Shown here piece by piece: positions 1 through 10,694 of a DNA stretch of 64,000 bases. The position numbers were made by a program, and so were the translations under genes. The notes beneath the pieces were generated by a model. That model saw only the letters and a list, made by a program, of their open reading frames with translations, did not search any database and was not told the origin of the DNA. Origin of the DNA: Cannabis sativa (Eukaryota; Streptophyta; Magnoliopsida; Rosales; Cannabaceae); the NCBI RefSeq assembly GCF_029168945.1, contig NC_083608.1, forward strand, positions 22,462,136 through 22,526,135. The letters run 5' to 3'. The number at the start of each line of letters is the position of its first letter. Positions within the stretch are counted from its first letter, which is position 1.

Positions 1-129
1 TCTCGAAACCCTCATACTTTTATTGATCCTATATATGCTTTGTTGTCCGTTTAGTTATTAAAAACCTCCAAATCCTATATAGCTTTAAAATTATTACAAA
101 ATTTTAAGGTCTATCTTTTGATTGTTTTA
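1..129 (+). promoter_or_regulatory. Proximal upstream region of GDSL copy 1, shared with copy 2
   Basis: The bases before the start codon closely match those before copy 2 (about 16630-16742), including the last 50 bases almost without change. The duplication therefore included proximal promoter or 5' UTR. No clear TATA box can be assigned, and the left part is cut by the window edge. Confidence 0.6.
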
Positions 130-1059
130 ATGGATATTTACTCAAAGACAGTAAATTTTGTAACCTTGGCACTCCACATATACACAAGTTTAACATTATT
201 TGGAATCTGCTTGGGACAAAGTTTTCCTGCTAACTTTATTTTTGGTGATTCTCTGGTTGACACTGGAAACAACAACTACATTGTTTCCTTATCAAAGGCT
301 AACTATGTTCCGAATGGAATCGATTTCGGTTCACCAACTGGGAGATTCACAAATGGAAGAACAGTCATTGACATTATAGGCAACATTCTTCTTTTAAGAT
401 TTTGTTTGTTTGTTTGTTTCTCCTCCTCATAAGTGCTACAACTAAGATTTTGATTTTATTTTAACAGGTCAAGAATTGGGTTTCAAACATTTCGCTCCAC
501 CTTACTTAGCTCCCACAACTTCTGGACCAATAGTTCTTGATGGTGTAAATTACGCTTCTGGTGGAAGTGGAATATTTAATGAAACTGGAATAATATTTGT
601 AAGCTCTACTAAGTACTTGTTATTGATTGTTGAACAATCTAGTTTGGTGTTGTTTAGTAAGTTTTACAAGTATTATTATTATTAGAGTAAATACTATTTT
701 GGATCCTGTGTTTAACAAAAGTTACCAATTAGACTCTCTGTTTTGTTAAATGATAAAATGGACCCTGTATTTTCTAAAATTATACAAATAAGACCCTAAA
801 CTGATTTTTTGTCAAAATAAAATTTAATAATAATTTGATCTAGAGATGTTATGACAAAACTGGTTACATTTTCTGTATCTATTCGTATTAAAAACTATCT
901 TAAAATTGGTCATATTAAAAAATAAAATTGTTGAAAATTAAGCTCAGGGTCCTATTTTTTACCATTTTAGAAAATATAGGGTCCATTTTGTCATTTAACA
1001 AAACAAATGATTCAATTGGTAACTTTTGTAAAACACAAGATCCAAAACAGTATTTACCC

Positions 1060-1112
<53 letters not shown>

Positions 1113-2081
1113 GTGTCAATAATTAGATGATTCAATTTTAATTTATAGGGAGGGAGAATAAATTTTGATGCACAGATTGATAACTTTGTAAATACAAAGC
1201 AAGACATTATCTCCCAAATTGGTCTCCTGGCTACCATGCAATTGTTTGAAAAATCTCTCTTCTCAGTTACAATTGGCTCAAATGACTTCACCAATAATTA
1301 CTTGGGACCAAAACAGATGTTGGTGTCTCCAGACAAATTTGTGAGAGCTATGATTTCAAGATTGAAATCACAACTTAATGTAACAAACAAAAATAACCCA
1401 CTTATTGTTTTCATCACATTTTTTTCTTTTTGCAAAGAAAAAAAACACTTTGAACTATTATATCTCACTTATATTTGTCACATATTGTAGAGACTTTACA
1501 ACTTGGGAGCTAGGAAGATTGTTGTGGTTAGTGTGGGAACTATTGGGTGCATACCATATCAGAGAGATATTAATTTCAAATTAGGGGACAATTGTGCAGC
1601 ATTGCCTAATGAGCTAGCTCAGTCATTCAACACCCAATTGAGAAGCCTTGTTCTAGAGCTTAATGCCAATCTCAAAGGGTCAAAGTTTGTGTATGCAAAT
1701 GCTTACCATGTTATGAAAGATATCCTTGACAACTACATAAAATATGGTCTGTTTTATTATTATTTTTTCTCAAGATGTTTTGATGTATGCTCAACTATTT
1801 GAACTATGCTTTATGATTTTGTTGTATTTTATTTCTTTTGTTTTTTAAAAACAGGTTTTGAATACCAAAACTCTTCTTGCTGCTGTTACCTTGCTGGGAG
1901 GTTTGGAGGTCTGATTCCATGTGGTCCTTCATCAAAAGTGTGTTTGGACAGGTCCAAATATGTGTTTTGGGATGCATATCATCCTTCTGATGCTTCTAAT
2001 GTCATCATAGCAAACCATTTTCTAGATGGTGACACTACTTTCATTTCACCAATGAATATTAGAAAACTATTCTCATCTTAA
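130..2081 (+). CDS. GDSL-type esterase/lipase, copy 1 (five exons, 364 aa)
   Basis: Probable secreted SGNH/GDSL hydrolase acting on lipid or ester substrates in the wall or apoplast; the substrate cannot be read from sequence. Exons: 130-379, 468-598, 1149-1379, 1491-1746, 1855-2081 (1095 nt, stop TAA). A hydrophobic N-terminus (about residues 10-30) looks like a signal peptide. Block I FIFGDSLVDTGNNNY carries the nucleophile Ser41; block II is VNYASGGSGI; block III is TIGSNDF; block V WDAYHPSDASN supplies Asp329 and His332. The start at 130 fits the second copy; an upstream TTG at 118 in the same frame is not needed. Intron 1 has a GC donor (380-381). Intron 2 contains a MITE. Compared with copy 2, exon 3 lacks five codons and exon 5 has one extra Cys codon in a TGC run. 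All catalytic blocks are intact, so it is probably functional. Confidence 0.92.
685..1059. mobile_element. MITE with long inverted repeats in GDSL copy 1 intron 2
   Basis: The ends are inverted repeats of roughly 100 bases: the left arm starts GAGTAAATACTATTTTGGATC and the right arm ends with its near complement ...AGTATTTACCC. A 9-bp direct repeat TTATTATTA flanks it (676-684 and 1060-1068), as expected for Mutator-type MITEs, although it lies within a TTA microsatellite and so is ambiguous. The matching intron of copy 2 is only 125 bp and lacks the element, which supports insertion after gene duplication. Confidence 0.7.
1060..1112. repeat. (TTA)n microsatellite
   Basis: About 17 uninterrupted ATT/TTA units directly right of the intronic MITE. 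It was probably expanded from the target-site sequence, since the left flank of the MITE also carries a few TTA units. Confidence 0.9.
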
Positions 2082-2304
2082 TTCTTAAACCAACCACAAA
2101 AGGATCACCAAAATTTTTTAATAAAATATAATAATAAATAATATGACCTTCTCCCATTATTTGTTAATAAATAATAAATAACATAATTACTACAAAAGGT
2201 CATTATTATTTTTTTTACCTTCTTCAGTTATAGAAGAAATAAAGACAATGTACATGTAATCATTTGATGATAATGAAGCAAAACGTTATTTCTACGAATT
2301 TATA

Positions 2305-3510
2305 TCTATATATAAAGGAAAGCACAAACATAATGATGTGGAGGTCTATATGAGTTCTCCTTCATCATTTTTATTTTCTTAGTTTTTCAATTTTTTTCAA
2401 ACTTAATTTAGTTTTATAACTCCTATTATTAATAATGTAACATTCTCCATTAATTCAAGTCTTTTTATCTTCTTATATATAATTAATTAATAAATAAGAA
2501 TTTTAATGTTTAATTAAGAAAAAAAGAATTTAATAATTTCATTTTTACTCATCTTTTTTAAGTGACTTTTGATATACTTGAAAATAAATAAATAAATTAC
2601 AATAATAATATGTTGATAACAATTGAATTGGTGATAATAGAATATGAACCATCTTTTAAGCTATTTAACTTCTCACTATCACTAATTTTTTCCTATATAT
2701 ATATATAGGTTCTCATCATCTAATTTCTTGCAAAAAAAAAAAATTAGAAAAAAAAAATCATCTTTTGTTAATTAGTATGTGTTGCCAGTAGATTATCTTC
2801 TAACTAATTGGGAAGACGAACTAACAACTATGGAGATGATAATGGTCAATGTTGAATCAAGATAAATTTATATTGGTATGTTTTGGTGTATAATGGAAGA
2901 GTTTTGTTCTTAGTTTTAAATTTTATGTAAAATTTAAGATATTGCAATTAAGTAATATATATAAATTTATATATATATATATAGTTTTCATGTTGTCATC
3001 CAGTAAAAGAGGTCATACATTTCTTGAAAATAAAAAAAAAAATATATTTTTTCATATATTTCGTTGATATTCGACACTTGATGTCTTGATATTTTTTTTG
3101 ACATATATTTATTTTATTTGAGAAAAAATAATATATATTTCTAAATATATATATATTGGATTTTAATTATGTAAAAGTGTTTAGAATTGTTTAAAAAAAT
3201 TTAAAGTTAGCATGTAATAATGTTAATACTGAATCTATAATAGTTAATTGTGTTTTATAATTTATATTGATATATATAATTTTATATTACATTAAATTTT
3301 ATTTAAGTTCATAAATAAGATTTATTGATGTTGTGATTTTTTTTTTTAAAAATAGTTGATAGTATATTTTTAGTTGTGTATGTAATAATATTATATTAAT
3401 ATTACACGATGTAACATTTAAGATGTGTATATATGTGCTCTCTTTAGGGATTAAATCATTTTCTTTTCAACTTATTTCTAATTATGAAAATTTGTGTCAA
3501 TTACTGTTTC

Positions 3511-3570
<60 letters not shown>

Positions 3571-3666
3571 TGATAGTTATAATAATCATAATGAACTTAT
3601 ATTGTTGCTATAAATTGTATAAAAAAATAGGGTCAAACCCGCGCGAAGCGCGGCTTAGTTCCCTAG
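2305..3666 (+). mobile_element. Non-autonomous Helitron just downstream of GDSL copy 1
   Basis: The left end is TCTATATATATAAAGGAAAGC preceded by A; the right end is CTAG followed by T, so insertion is between A and T as in Helitrons. Ten bases before the CTAG sits a perfect 6-bp GC hairpin, CCGCGC-GAA-GCGCGG (3639-3653), the standard subterminal structure. There is no Rep/helicase coding capacity in the 1362 bp. The sequence on either side, joined across the element, aligns with the uninterrupted region downstream of GDSL copy 2 (about 18440-18505), which acts as an empty site and supports both boundaries. Confidence 0.8.
3511..3570. repeat. (AAT)n microsatellite inside the Helitron
   Basis: Twenty AAT units without interruption, about 95 bp before the Helitron 3' end. 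Confidence 0.9.
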
Positions 3667-3950
3667 TTATGATATAAAGTCAAATCATTGAAGTAGGTTG
3701 CTAAAGGAATCTGAAACCAGATTCTTGAGCAAGAGAGAATGGAAATGTGAAAATGATTTGCTTAATCTCTAACTGATTGGCGAAGCTTTTAATTTATACT
3801 CAGGATTTACAAGCTAAAAAATAACAAACTAAGGCAATTGAATACATTTGAATAACATAGAAGGGAAGCTAACGAATTTATATTTCTAACTTATGTTATT
3901 CTATCATTCCCCTCAAGTTTCACTGTTTTACTTTAGACCAAGTACTAACT
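3667..3950. other. Unassigned sequence between Helitron and LTR
   Basis: The first 40 bases continue the GDSL downstream flank (shared with copy 2 up to about 3705). Beyond that the similarity stops and the rest looks like an undefined repeat remnant. No ORF or RNA gene is visible. Confidence 0.5.
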
Positions 3951-6216
3951 TGTAATACCTTGAGGTTTAATAATTAGATTAGCAACCCTAACTAGATTAA
4001 TTATGTATTAATAGTAAATTATATTATTATATAATTTAATATGTGAAACTATATTGATAAATTACATTTTAAGACTCTATTTGTGTGTTAAGGGTATTTT
4101 CGTAATTTTGACTCGAGAAAGGTAAAATTGTAATTTTATGATATATCGTGCTTATAGACTGTATTATAGTATATTATGTTTATTCTGTCTATTGGCAAGT
4201 ATTTTCTAACAAGTCGGATGGTATAGTCACAATCGAGTATTTTGGGTTGAACTAGGTTTGGGGCCCAAAATACATTTTCGAGATTTATTTATGGCATTGA
4301 TATGATAAATGAGAAAATTTGAATTAATGTGTTATGTATGTATGATTGAATTGACAATATTACCCTTGTTATATGTTATGTCATTATTTACGCCTTCGGG
4401 ACATTTTGGTCATTTGACCACATATTACATTTTTCAACAAAATTAAATTTTGTAAAATTGGAAAAGCATTTTCTAGTTTTTTTTTTCTCAACCCCATAGT
4501 CGATCCCCTTTTTCTCTCTTTCTTACCTTTGTTTTTCAATTCAACCAATTTTGAAGAAGGAGCTAGGTTTTTGGTGTGAATTGAGTGTTTCTCTTGCTTA
4601 AGCTTAAGGAATTTGTGGTAATACTCCTAATCTGTTTTGCTTATGTGAATTTATGAAGTTTTGTGTTTAATTGTTGGTGTTCTTGATGTTCTTGGGATGA
4701 ACTTGCATGTTGTTGTAATTTTTGTGGATTGTTGATGATTTTGGTGTATTTAAGCTTATGGGAGTATGTAAATTGCATCTAGGATGTTGTGGGGGATTTT
4801 AGGACTGAGATTTAATGTTTAATTTTTGAGTTTTGGCTTTAAAATTCTGGGTTTAGACTTGAGTTTTTTTGAGCATCTATATTATCATGTTTGTACAATA
4901 TAAATCCTTTTATATCTCATGCTTAGTGATGAGTTTATTGGTTATTTTGAGTTTGATGTGGTACTCTTTTGGGCTCTAAAATTAAGATGAGTTGATGTTG
5001 ATTTAAATTTGAGGTTATGCATGATTTGGATGAGTTTGGTATGAAATTTTGGGTTGATTTTCGAAGTACGAGAAAATGGCATTTTGGGGGGTTTTCAGGG
5101 CCCTCGCCACGGCCATGACTGGGCTCGCTGCGGCGTGGGCAACCTGGATGTTATCGCCGCGGCCGCGGCCTTGCTCGCCGCAGCGAGGCCCTAATTTTCT
5201 CGGGAATTTTTCAGTTTCTTGTTTTTCCATAACTTTTAACTTGGGACTCCGTTTGGGACGTTCTTAATATTGTTGGAAAGCTCGTTTTGAGCTCTAAATG
5301 TTAATATATAATTGGAATGCAAATTATGTGAATATGTAAAATTGAATTTGGGATTAACCTTATTTGTGAAATCTCGGGATCGTGAGACTAGGATTACCGA
5401 TGCTTGCTCAAGAATACCCAGGGATTTAGAATCTCCACATACTTGGGATACCAGGTAAGATAGTAAACTAGCACTTAGAGTTTAGAGTGGTGGCGCTCAT
5501 ATATGCTATTTGTGTATGTTATGCGAGAACCGAGATTAGGGTTATTACCCTAAACTTAGCAGTTAAATGGTCTAAGGTTATTAACCTAAGTGATTGTGAA
5601 TGCAATATTATATGATGTATGTTAAGATAAAGATAATGCGCGCAAGGCATAATTAGGTTAGACTCAGTGACTAGAACCGAGATAAATCATACTAAGGCCT
5701 TATTGTAATTAGACATGTGAGCGTAACACGTAAGTCTATGTCAAATAGACGATAGATGTGGTGGCATCAAATATTATGTGATTTCTGATTATATTGTATA
5801 TTAATATTTATACTGTCTTGCTGGGCTTAGCTCACAGATGCTCTACTGTGCAGGAGAAGGTAAATCTATTATTGATTAGCCATGAGTTTGAGGGTTTGGC
5901 AGTGTATTGTACATGTTCGGGCCATACTAGACCACGAGGGTTGGGTCTACCTGAAGAAATATTTTGTATTCCAGCTTTTACCACTTAGATCGGTGTGTAA
6001 AGATAACTTGTAATATTTTGCAAAAGTTTTTACGGGATCCCGATACAAATATAATCTTTTGGAATATTTGTAAAGTTAAATAATTACAGGTTATGTTTTT
6101 ATTCTGTATTTGATTTAAAGTTTAAATTTCTGCTCTTAGCTCTTGTAATCCTAGTTTAGCGGGATTAGCTTATGTTTAGTCACTGTTCGTGGTGTTCTTA
6201 TTATTAGGGCATTACA
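3951..6216 (+). mobile_element. Ty3/gypsy long terminal repeat (2.27 kb)
   Basis: It begins TGTAATACC and ends GGCATTACA, giving the TG...CA ends and a 6-bp TGTAAT/ATTACA inverted terminal repeat. The methionine-tRNA primer-binding site follows after three bases, which fixes this as a 5' LTR read on the plus strand. It contains a very GC-rich patch (about 5095-5195) in otherwise AT-rich DNA. No matching 3' LTR is present in the window, so the element is truncated. LTRs of this length with this PBS fit chromovirus (Tekay-like) elements; the subfamily is inferred. Confidence 0.8.
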
Positions 6217-6219
6217 ATT

Positions 6220-6231
6220 TGGTATCAGAGC
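6220..6231 (+). other. Primer-binding site (initiator tRNA-Met type)
   Basis: TGGTATCAGAGC, the standard plant retrotransposon PBS, lies three bases after the LTR end. Confidence 0.85.
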
Positions 6232-6332
6232 ACCAAGGTTTTTAAATTTCCTGTAGACCTGCTGAACATGTACAATCATCGTCAGAGATAAGCTCAACTC
6301 GTGATGCAGTAAGTGTTGAGAGTAAATACTTA

Positions 6333-6747
6333 AGGGTGCGTTTGGAAGTAACTGTGTAATTACTAAGTAGGGCATTTCTAGGGTGGTAATTACACAGTGT
6401 AGTAATTACACTATATTTTAAAATGTAATGTGTGTTTGGATATGAGGTGGTAATTACATATGAATTCCTAATATCTTGTTTGGCAAAATAGTTAGTAATT
6501 ACATGGGAAAATAATATTCTTTTAGTAGCTAATGTTTAATATGGAAAGTTTTTTGTAATTACACAGTGTAATTACATTCAATTCTCATGGGGGGCCATGA
6601 GAATTGGAGAGTGTAATTGGAACCCCTCAATTACTTCTAATTACACAGTTACAGTGTAATTACATGGTCAGACAAACATGTCAAATTGTGTAATTACCTC
6701 CAATTACACACAAATCCAATTACATTGTGGCTTTCCAAACGCACCCT
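6333..6747. mobile_element. MITE (probable hAT type) in the gypsy leader
   Basis: Ends AGGGTGCGTTTGG / CCAAACGCACCCT are perfect inverted repeats. The flanks AAATACTT (6324-6331) and AACTACTT (6748-6755) match at 7 of 8 positions, consistent with a decayed 8-bp hAT duplication. The interior is crowded with copies of TGTAATTACA-like motifs on both strands. It has no coding capacity, and it is younger than the gypsy element it interrupts. Confidence 0.65.
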
Positions 6748-7141
6748 AACTACTTTTGTGATTAATTATTTACCGCTTTTCATTTTAGGTAGTATATGAG
6801 CATCTAAAAATGAATGTTATATGAAAAGCACGACTAGTGTATAATTTGATAAATGTTTATTATAAAAGAGAAATAGTAAGTATAAGTTAGGGTTAAGACA
6901 ATAAGTGCGTAAGTGTGGAGTTGGTGCCTAACTTGCTGGGGTTGTTGATTTCAGGGCTATTTGAAAAGAAATAGACCCTACACAATCATTTAGACCACAA
7001 GGCGAGCACGTAGAGCCTGGTAATGACCAAACCAATCTACCGACACCGCCTGCGCCTCCACAGAATCTGGGGGATAATGCGGAGGTGAATAATGCTAATC
7101 CACCTACCGACTGGTAGCAAATGTTCCTCAAAATGTGAAGC

Positions 7142-8525
7142 ATTATACTCCGTCTAATTTCTGAATTAAACCCTAATTATCTACTATTTTTTATATTAAA
7201 TTAAGCGGTCTTTATAGTCATTATCTGCTATCACAAGGGGGCAAACTTTTATAATAAATCTGTGTGCTGTACTCTTTCATTTTGTTTGTGTAACACGTGA
7301 CAAGTATCAGATCTATACAACTCCGCTGCCAATTGATCATTTTTTGAAATCAACAACAGCAAAAAATTATCTAAAATCAATATTTTAATAAAACTAATAA
7401 AAATTAATAAAAACCTAAATAAAAAAAGTCTAACATTACCTTCTACCAAAAGTTTTCAACTCACAACTATTCACTCCTTTTCACCCAATTTTCTCTCTCC
7501 ATCTTGTCATATGGAGGATGGGATAACAACCACCATACCCACCTAGATGTCATTAATTTTTTCTTTATAGTTTTTCGATCTTCTATTTTTCTCTCTTTCC
7601 TCTTCGTTTCCCCTCATTTTTTTCTCTATTAAGTTATTTGTGGAGATTTGTCCAAAAGAATATAATACCCATAGATATTTAAAAAAAAATATTAGATGAT
7701 AGTTTTTGAATATAAACTCATAAATAAGTTCGAAGGAGAGAGATGTGTATTATGGGTAGAAGATGAATCATTAGTATATTTTTGAGATTGAGAAATAATG
7801 TACGTAAGATATGTTTATTATAGGGTGCTTTATTTCATAGAAACAAATTTCATATATTCATAATTCATTTATAGTGGCTAAGAGTAAGAACCCATACATG
7901 CATTGATTTTTTTTTTTTTGGCTAACTCATACATGCATTGAATTAGTACAGAGATATATCTCTTAAAAAATATGATGGATTAATGAATACATGCACATGC
8001 AAATAAAAAATAATATTGTAAATGTCACGAACTATGGGCAGCCACAACTCAAATGTCACAAAATTCAACAGCCTTATAAATAGTAGATGTATCTTTTTCT
8101 TGTATTTTCCATTTTTCCATCTATATTTGGTAATTAGATTTGTTTGGTTTGGCACGACTTACTATTTTAAGCCCAGCCAGCTCAAGGGTTAGCAAAAATA
8201 GGTAATTGATTATAGACCTATATAGGCTTCTTCTTAAGCCAAGAGATGCTAACGCTGTCAACATCATTTGTAATATAAGTATCAGTATTGCTATTGGGTA
8301 TCAGTGGTACCTAACACTTTTAATTGGGTATCAGTGGTGCCTAACACCCTTAAGACGTGTCGTTTTGCGATTGGCTAGCGATACTCCCTAAAAAAGTTAT
8401 ATTAAACTATATGTGATCCGATATTAAATTAGATCAATAGCGATATAAACACGTAGGATAGTGATTGGCACTACTGGTGTCTTTTAGCATTTCTTTATAA
8501 ATATTTTTATGAGGAATGTAACAAA
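7142..8525. other. Gene-free AT-rich interval
   Basis: No supported gene; the short ORFs here lack family features. It contains only a 30-bp tandem duplication (8293-8352) and undefined repeat remnants. Confidence 0.5.
8293..8352 (+). repeat. Two tandem 30-bp units
   Basis: Two adjacent copies starting ATTGGGTATCAGTGGT, differing at a few positions (for example TACC versus TGCC). Likely part of a short unnamed repeat. Confidence 0.75.
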
Positions 8526-8548
8526 CACTACAACAATTAAACACATTA

Positions 8549-8918
8549 GCGGCGGCCTTATTAGCGGCGGGCACCCTCCGCCGCTAATAACAGGGGTATT
8601 AGCGGCAGAGAGTGGGGTCCGCCGCTAATAGTGGGCAGTTTTTTTTTTTGAATAGTATTAGCGGCGGGCAGTCCGCCGCAATTGCTCCGCCGCTAATACT
8701 AGTAGCGGCGGGCCCGCCGCTATTGCTCCGCCGCTATTAGTATTAGCGGCGGACCCCGCCGCTAATACTCCGCCGCTATTAAATGGGCGGGATAATTCCC
8801 GCTCATGCATTTCAAACTATTAGCGACGGGGGTCCGCCGCTAATAGTCTTTATTTTATTTTTTTAATAATTTTAATACTATTAGCGGCGGACCCCCGCCG
8901 CTAATAGTCCGCCGCTAC
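8549..8918. repeat. 5' subterminal repeat array of the CACTA element
   Basis: About a dozen and a half copies of TTAGCGGCGG or its complement CCGCCGCTAATA, in both orientations and often as head-to-head palindromes. In En/Spm the subterminal repeats bind the accessory protein TNPA; that role is inferred here. Confidence 0.85.
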
Positions 8919-10694
8919 ACCATTTATAAATACCCCCATCAGCCCCACTTCTCCAATTTTACTTTCCCTTTCAAAATTCAAAAATCCTTTAACCCCTCTT
9001 ACCCCCAAGTCCGAGCCTTCCCCATCAGCCCCACCCCGAAGCAGTCCACTCGGCGCACCACCACCCCGGCGCACCACCACCCCGACGCACTCCCGACGCA
9101 CCACCAGCACCATCCCGACGCACCACCGGCTTTTTAGTAAGTTTTTTTCTTTTAATTTTACATTTGATATTATATAATTTTAGGTTATAGATTTGTATTC
9201 AGATTTTATTGTTGTATGCATATCTTTATAATCTGGGTATATATTTATGTTTAGATCGGATTTTTTTTGTTTTTGTGATAGATCTGTATATGTATATTGT
9301 GTATTTGGGTGTATAATTAATAATATGTGTATATGTATACATTATTTGGGTATTAATTTTTTATTTTTTGTATATATATATTTTATTTGGATATTTATTA
9401 TTTGATATTGATATATATATTTTCTGTGTATTTATATAATTTATTTGGGTATTTATTATTTTATTTGTTTATATATTAACTGTATATATATATTTCTGTA
9501 TATATATATATATTCACTGTATATATATATTTTTTATGTTTTATTTGGGGATAAATATATTTTATTTGTATATTAATTGTTTTATATTAGTATATATTTT
9601 CACTGTATATATATATATGTATATATTAAGGAGTTATATTTTTAAAATATAATGTATTTTTTTTTTGTATATTATATATATAATATATGTTTTTTATGTT
9701 TATATATATGTAAATTTAATATATATAATTTTAGTGAGTGTATATACTAAATAAATATATTTTGTAAAATTTATATATTTATTTTATTGTTGTAATTTTT
9801 TTTACTTTTTTAATTTATTTTGTGGAATTGAAAGTATTTATTTTTGTTATTTTTGTTGTTATATTATAATTTTTATTTGATTTAATTTATTTATCGGGTA
9901 TGTTTAATATGTAGTATTATCATAATAAAATTAGGATAGTTAAAAAATTATTTGCTATAATTTTAGGTGTTAAGTTTTGTAATTTATTATTTTTTAAATA
10001 AAGAAAAATAAAAATAATGAAATAAATTAAAAAAGTAAATATAACATAAAAATTTGAATATTAAAAATTAAAAAGTTAAATAAAAATAATTTTTTTAATT
10101 TTAATAAAAATTGTAATTAAATTATTAAATTTTTATGTAAGTTTTTAAGAAAAAATATGTTAATGGAATTTTATGTTTTTATAATTTTATTATTATAAAA
10201 ATTGAGAATAAATATAGAATTGAAAAATTATAATTTAATATAAATTTATTTGATAAAGATAAACTTTTAATTTTATAAACTAAATAAAAAATTAATTTAA
10301 ATTGTAATAAATTATATAAATTTTTAAATAAGTTTATTAGGGAAAATAGATAAGTTTGGTAACTTTTAATAAGTTGTTTTAAAAAATAAATATTTAAATC
10401 TAGAAACCAAATTTAGGAGTTTTTTTATATAAATTAATAAATAACATAAAAATTAAATGTTATTAAAGAGTAATTTGTTCATTTTTTAAATTTAAGTTTT
10501 AATTATAATTTAATAAAAAAAAATTTATTTTAATGTGTCTAATTCATAAAATATTCATAAAATTTTATTAATGTTGAAAAGAATATGTCAATGCTTTGGT
10601 ATACTTATAAATATATACCATAGCTTTGTTATATTTCATAACACTTAATAAAACATTCAAATTTTTAATACTTCATTTGTCGCCGAAATTGTAG
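8919..10694 (+). promoter_or_regulatory. CACTA promoter, GC-rich leader and 5' UTR intron
   Basis: A TATA-like TTATAAATA (about 8924-8932) sits right after the repeat array. It is followed by a C-rich leader with repeated CGACGCACCACC units (about 9050-9127). A donor GTAAGTTTT at 9137 and an acceptor ending GTAG at 10694 would splice out a 1.56-kb, extremely AT-rich intron and place the transposase ATG first in the next exon. This is inferred from motifs only. Confidence 0.55.

Larger units (their letters stand above)
6217..7141 (+). pseudogene. Gypsy leader and truncated start of gag
   Basis: Downstream of the PBS is an untranslated leader interrupted by a MITE (6333-6747). From about 6966 a proline/asparagine-rich stretch can be read (DPTQSFRPQGEHVEP, then PTPPAPPQNLG, ending NPPTDW), which looks like the N-terminal part of a chromovirus Gag. 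It meets a TAG after the DW and a second stop soon after, then the similarity ends near 7141. No capsid core, protease or polymerase remains. This is a dead fragment. Confidence 0.6.

Noticed and set aside
928..1294. ORFs on both strands through the (TTA)n run (poly-Leu, poly-Ile)
   Set aside because: They are microsatellite and MITE sequence inside GDSL intron 2, with no family features.
5015..5267. Overlapping ORFs on both strands in the GC-rich LTR patch
   Set aside because: Open only because of base composition; they lie in the middle of an LTR and have no domain.
8901..9113. Minus ORF rich in Gly/Arg/Val
   Set aside because: Complement of the C-rich CACTA leader with CGACGCACCACC repeats; low complexity.
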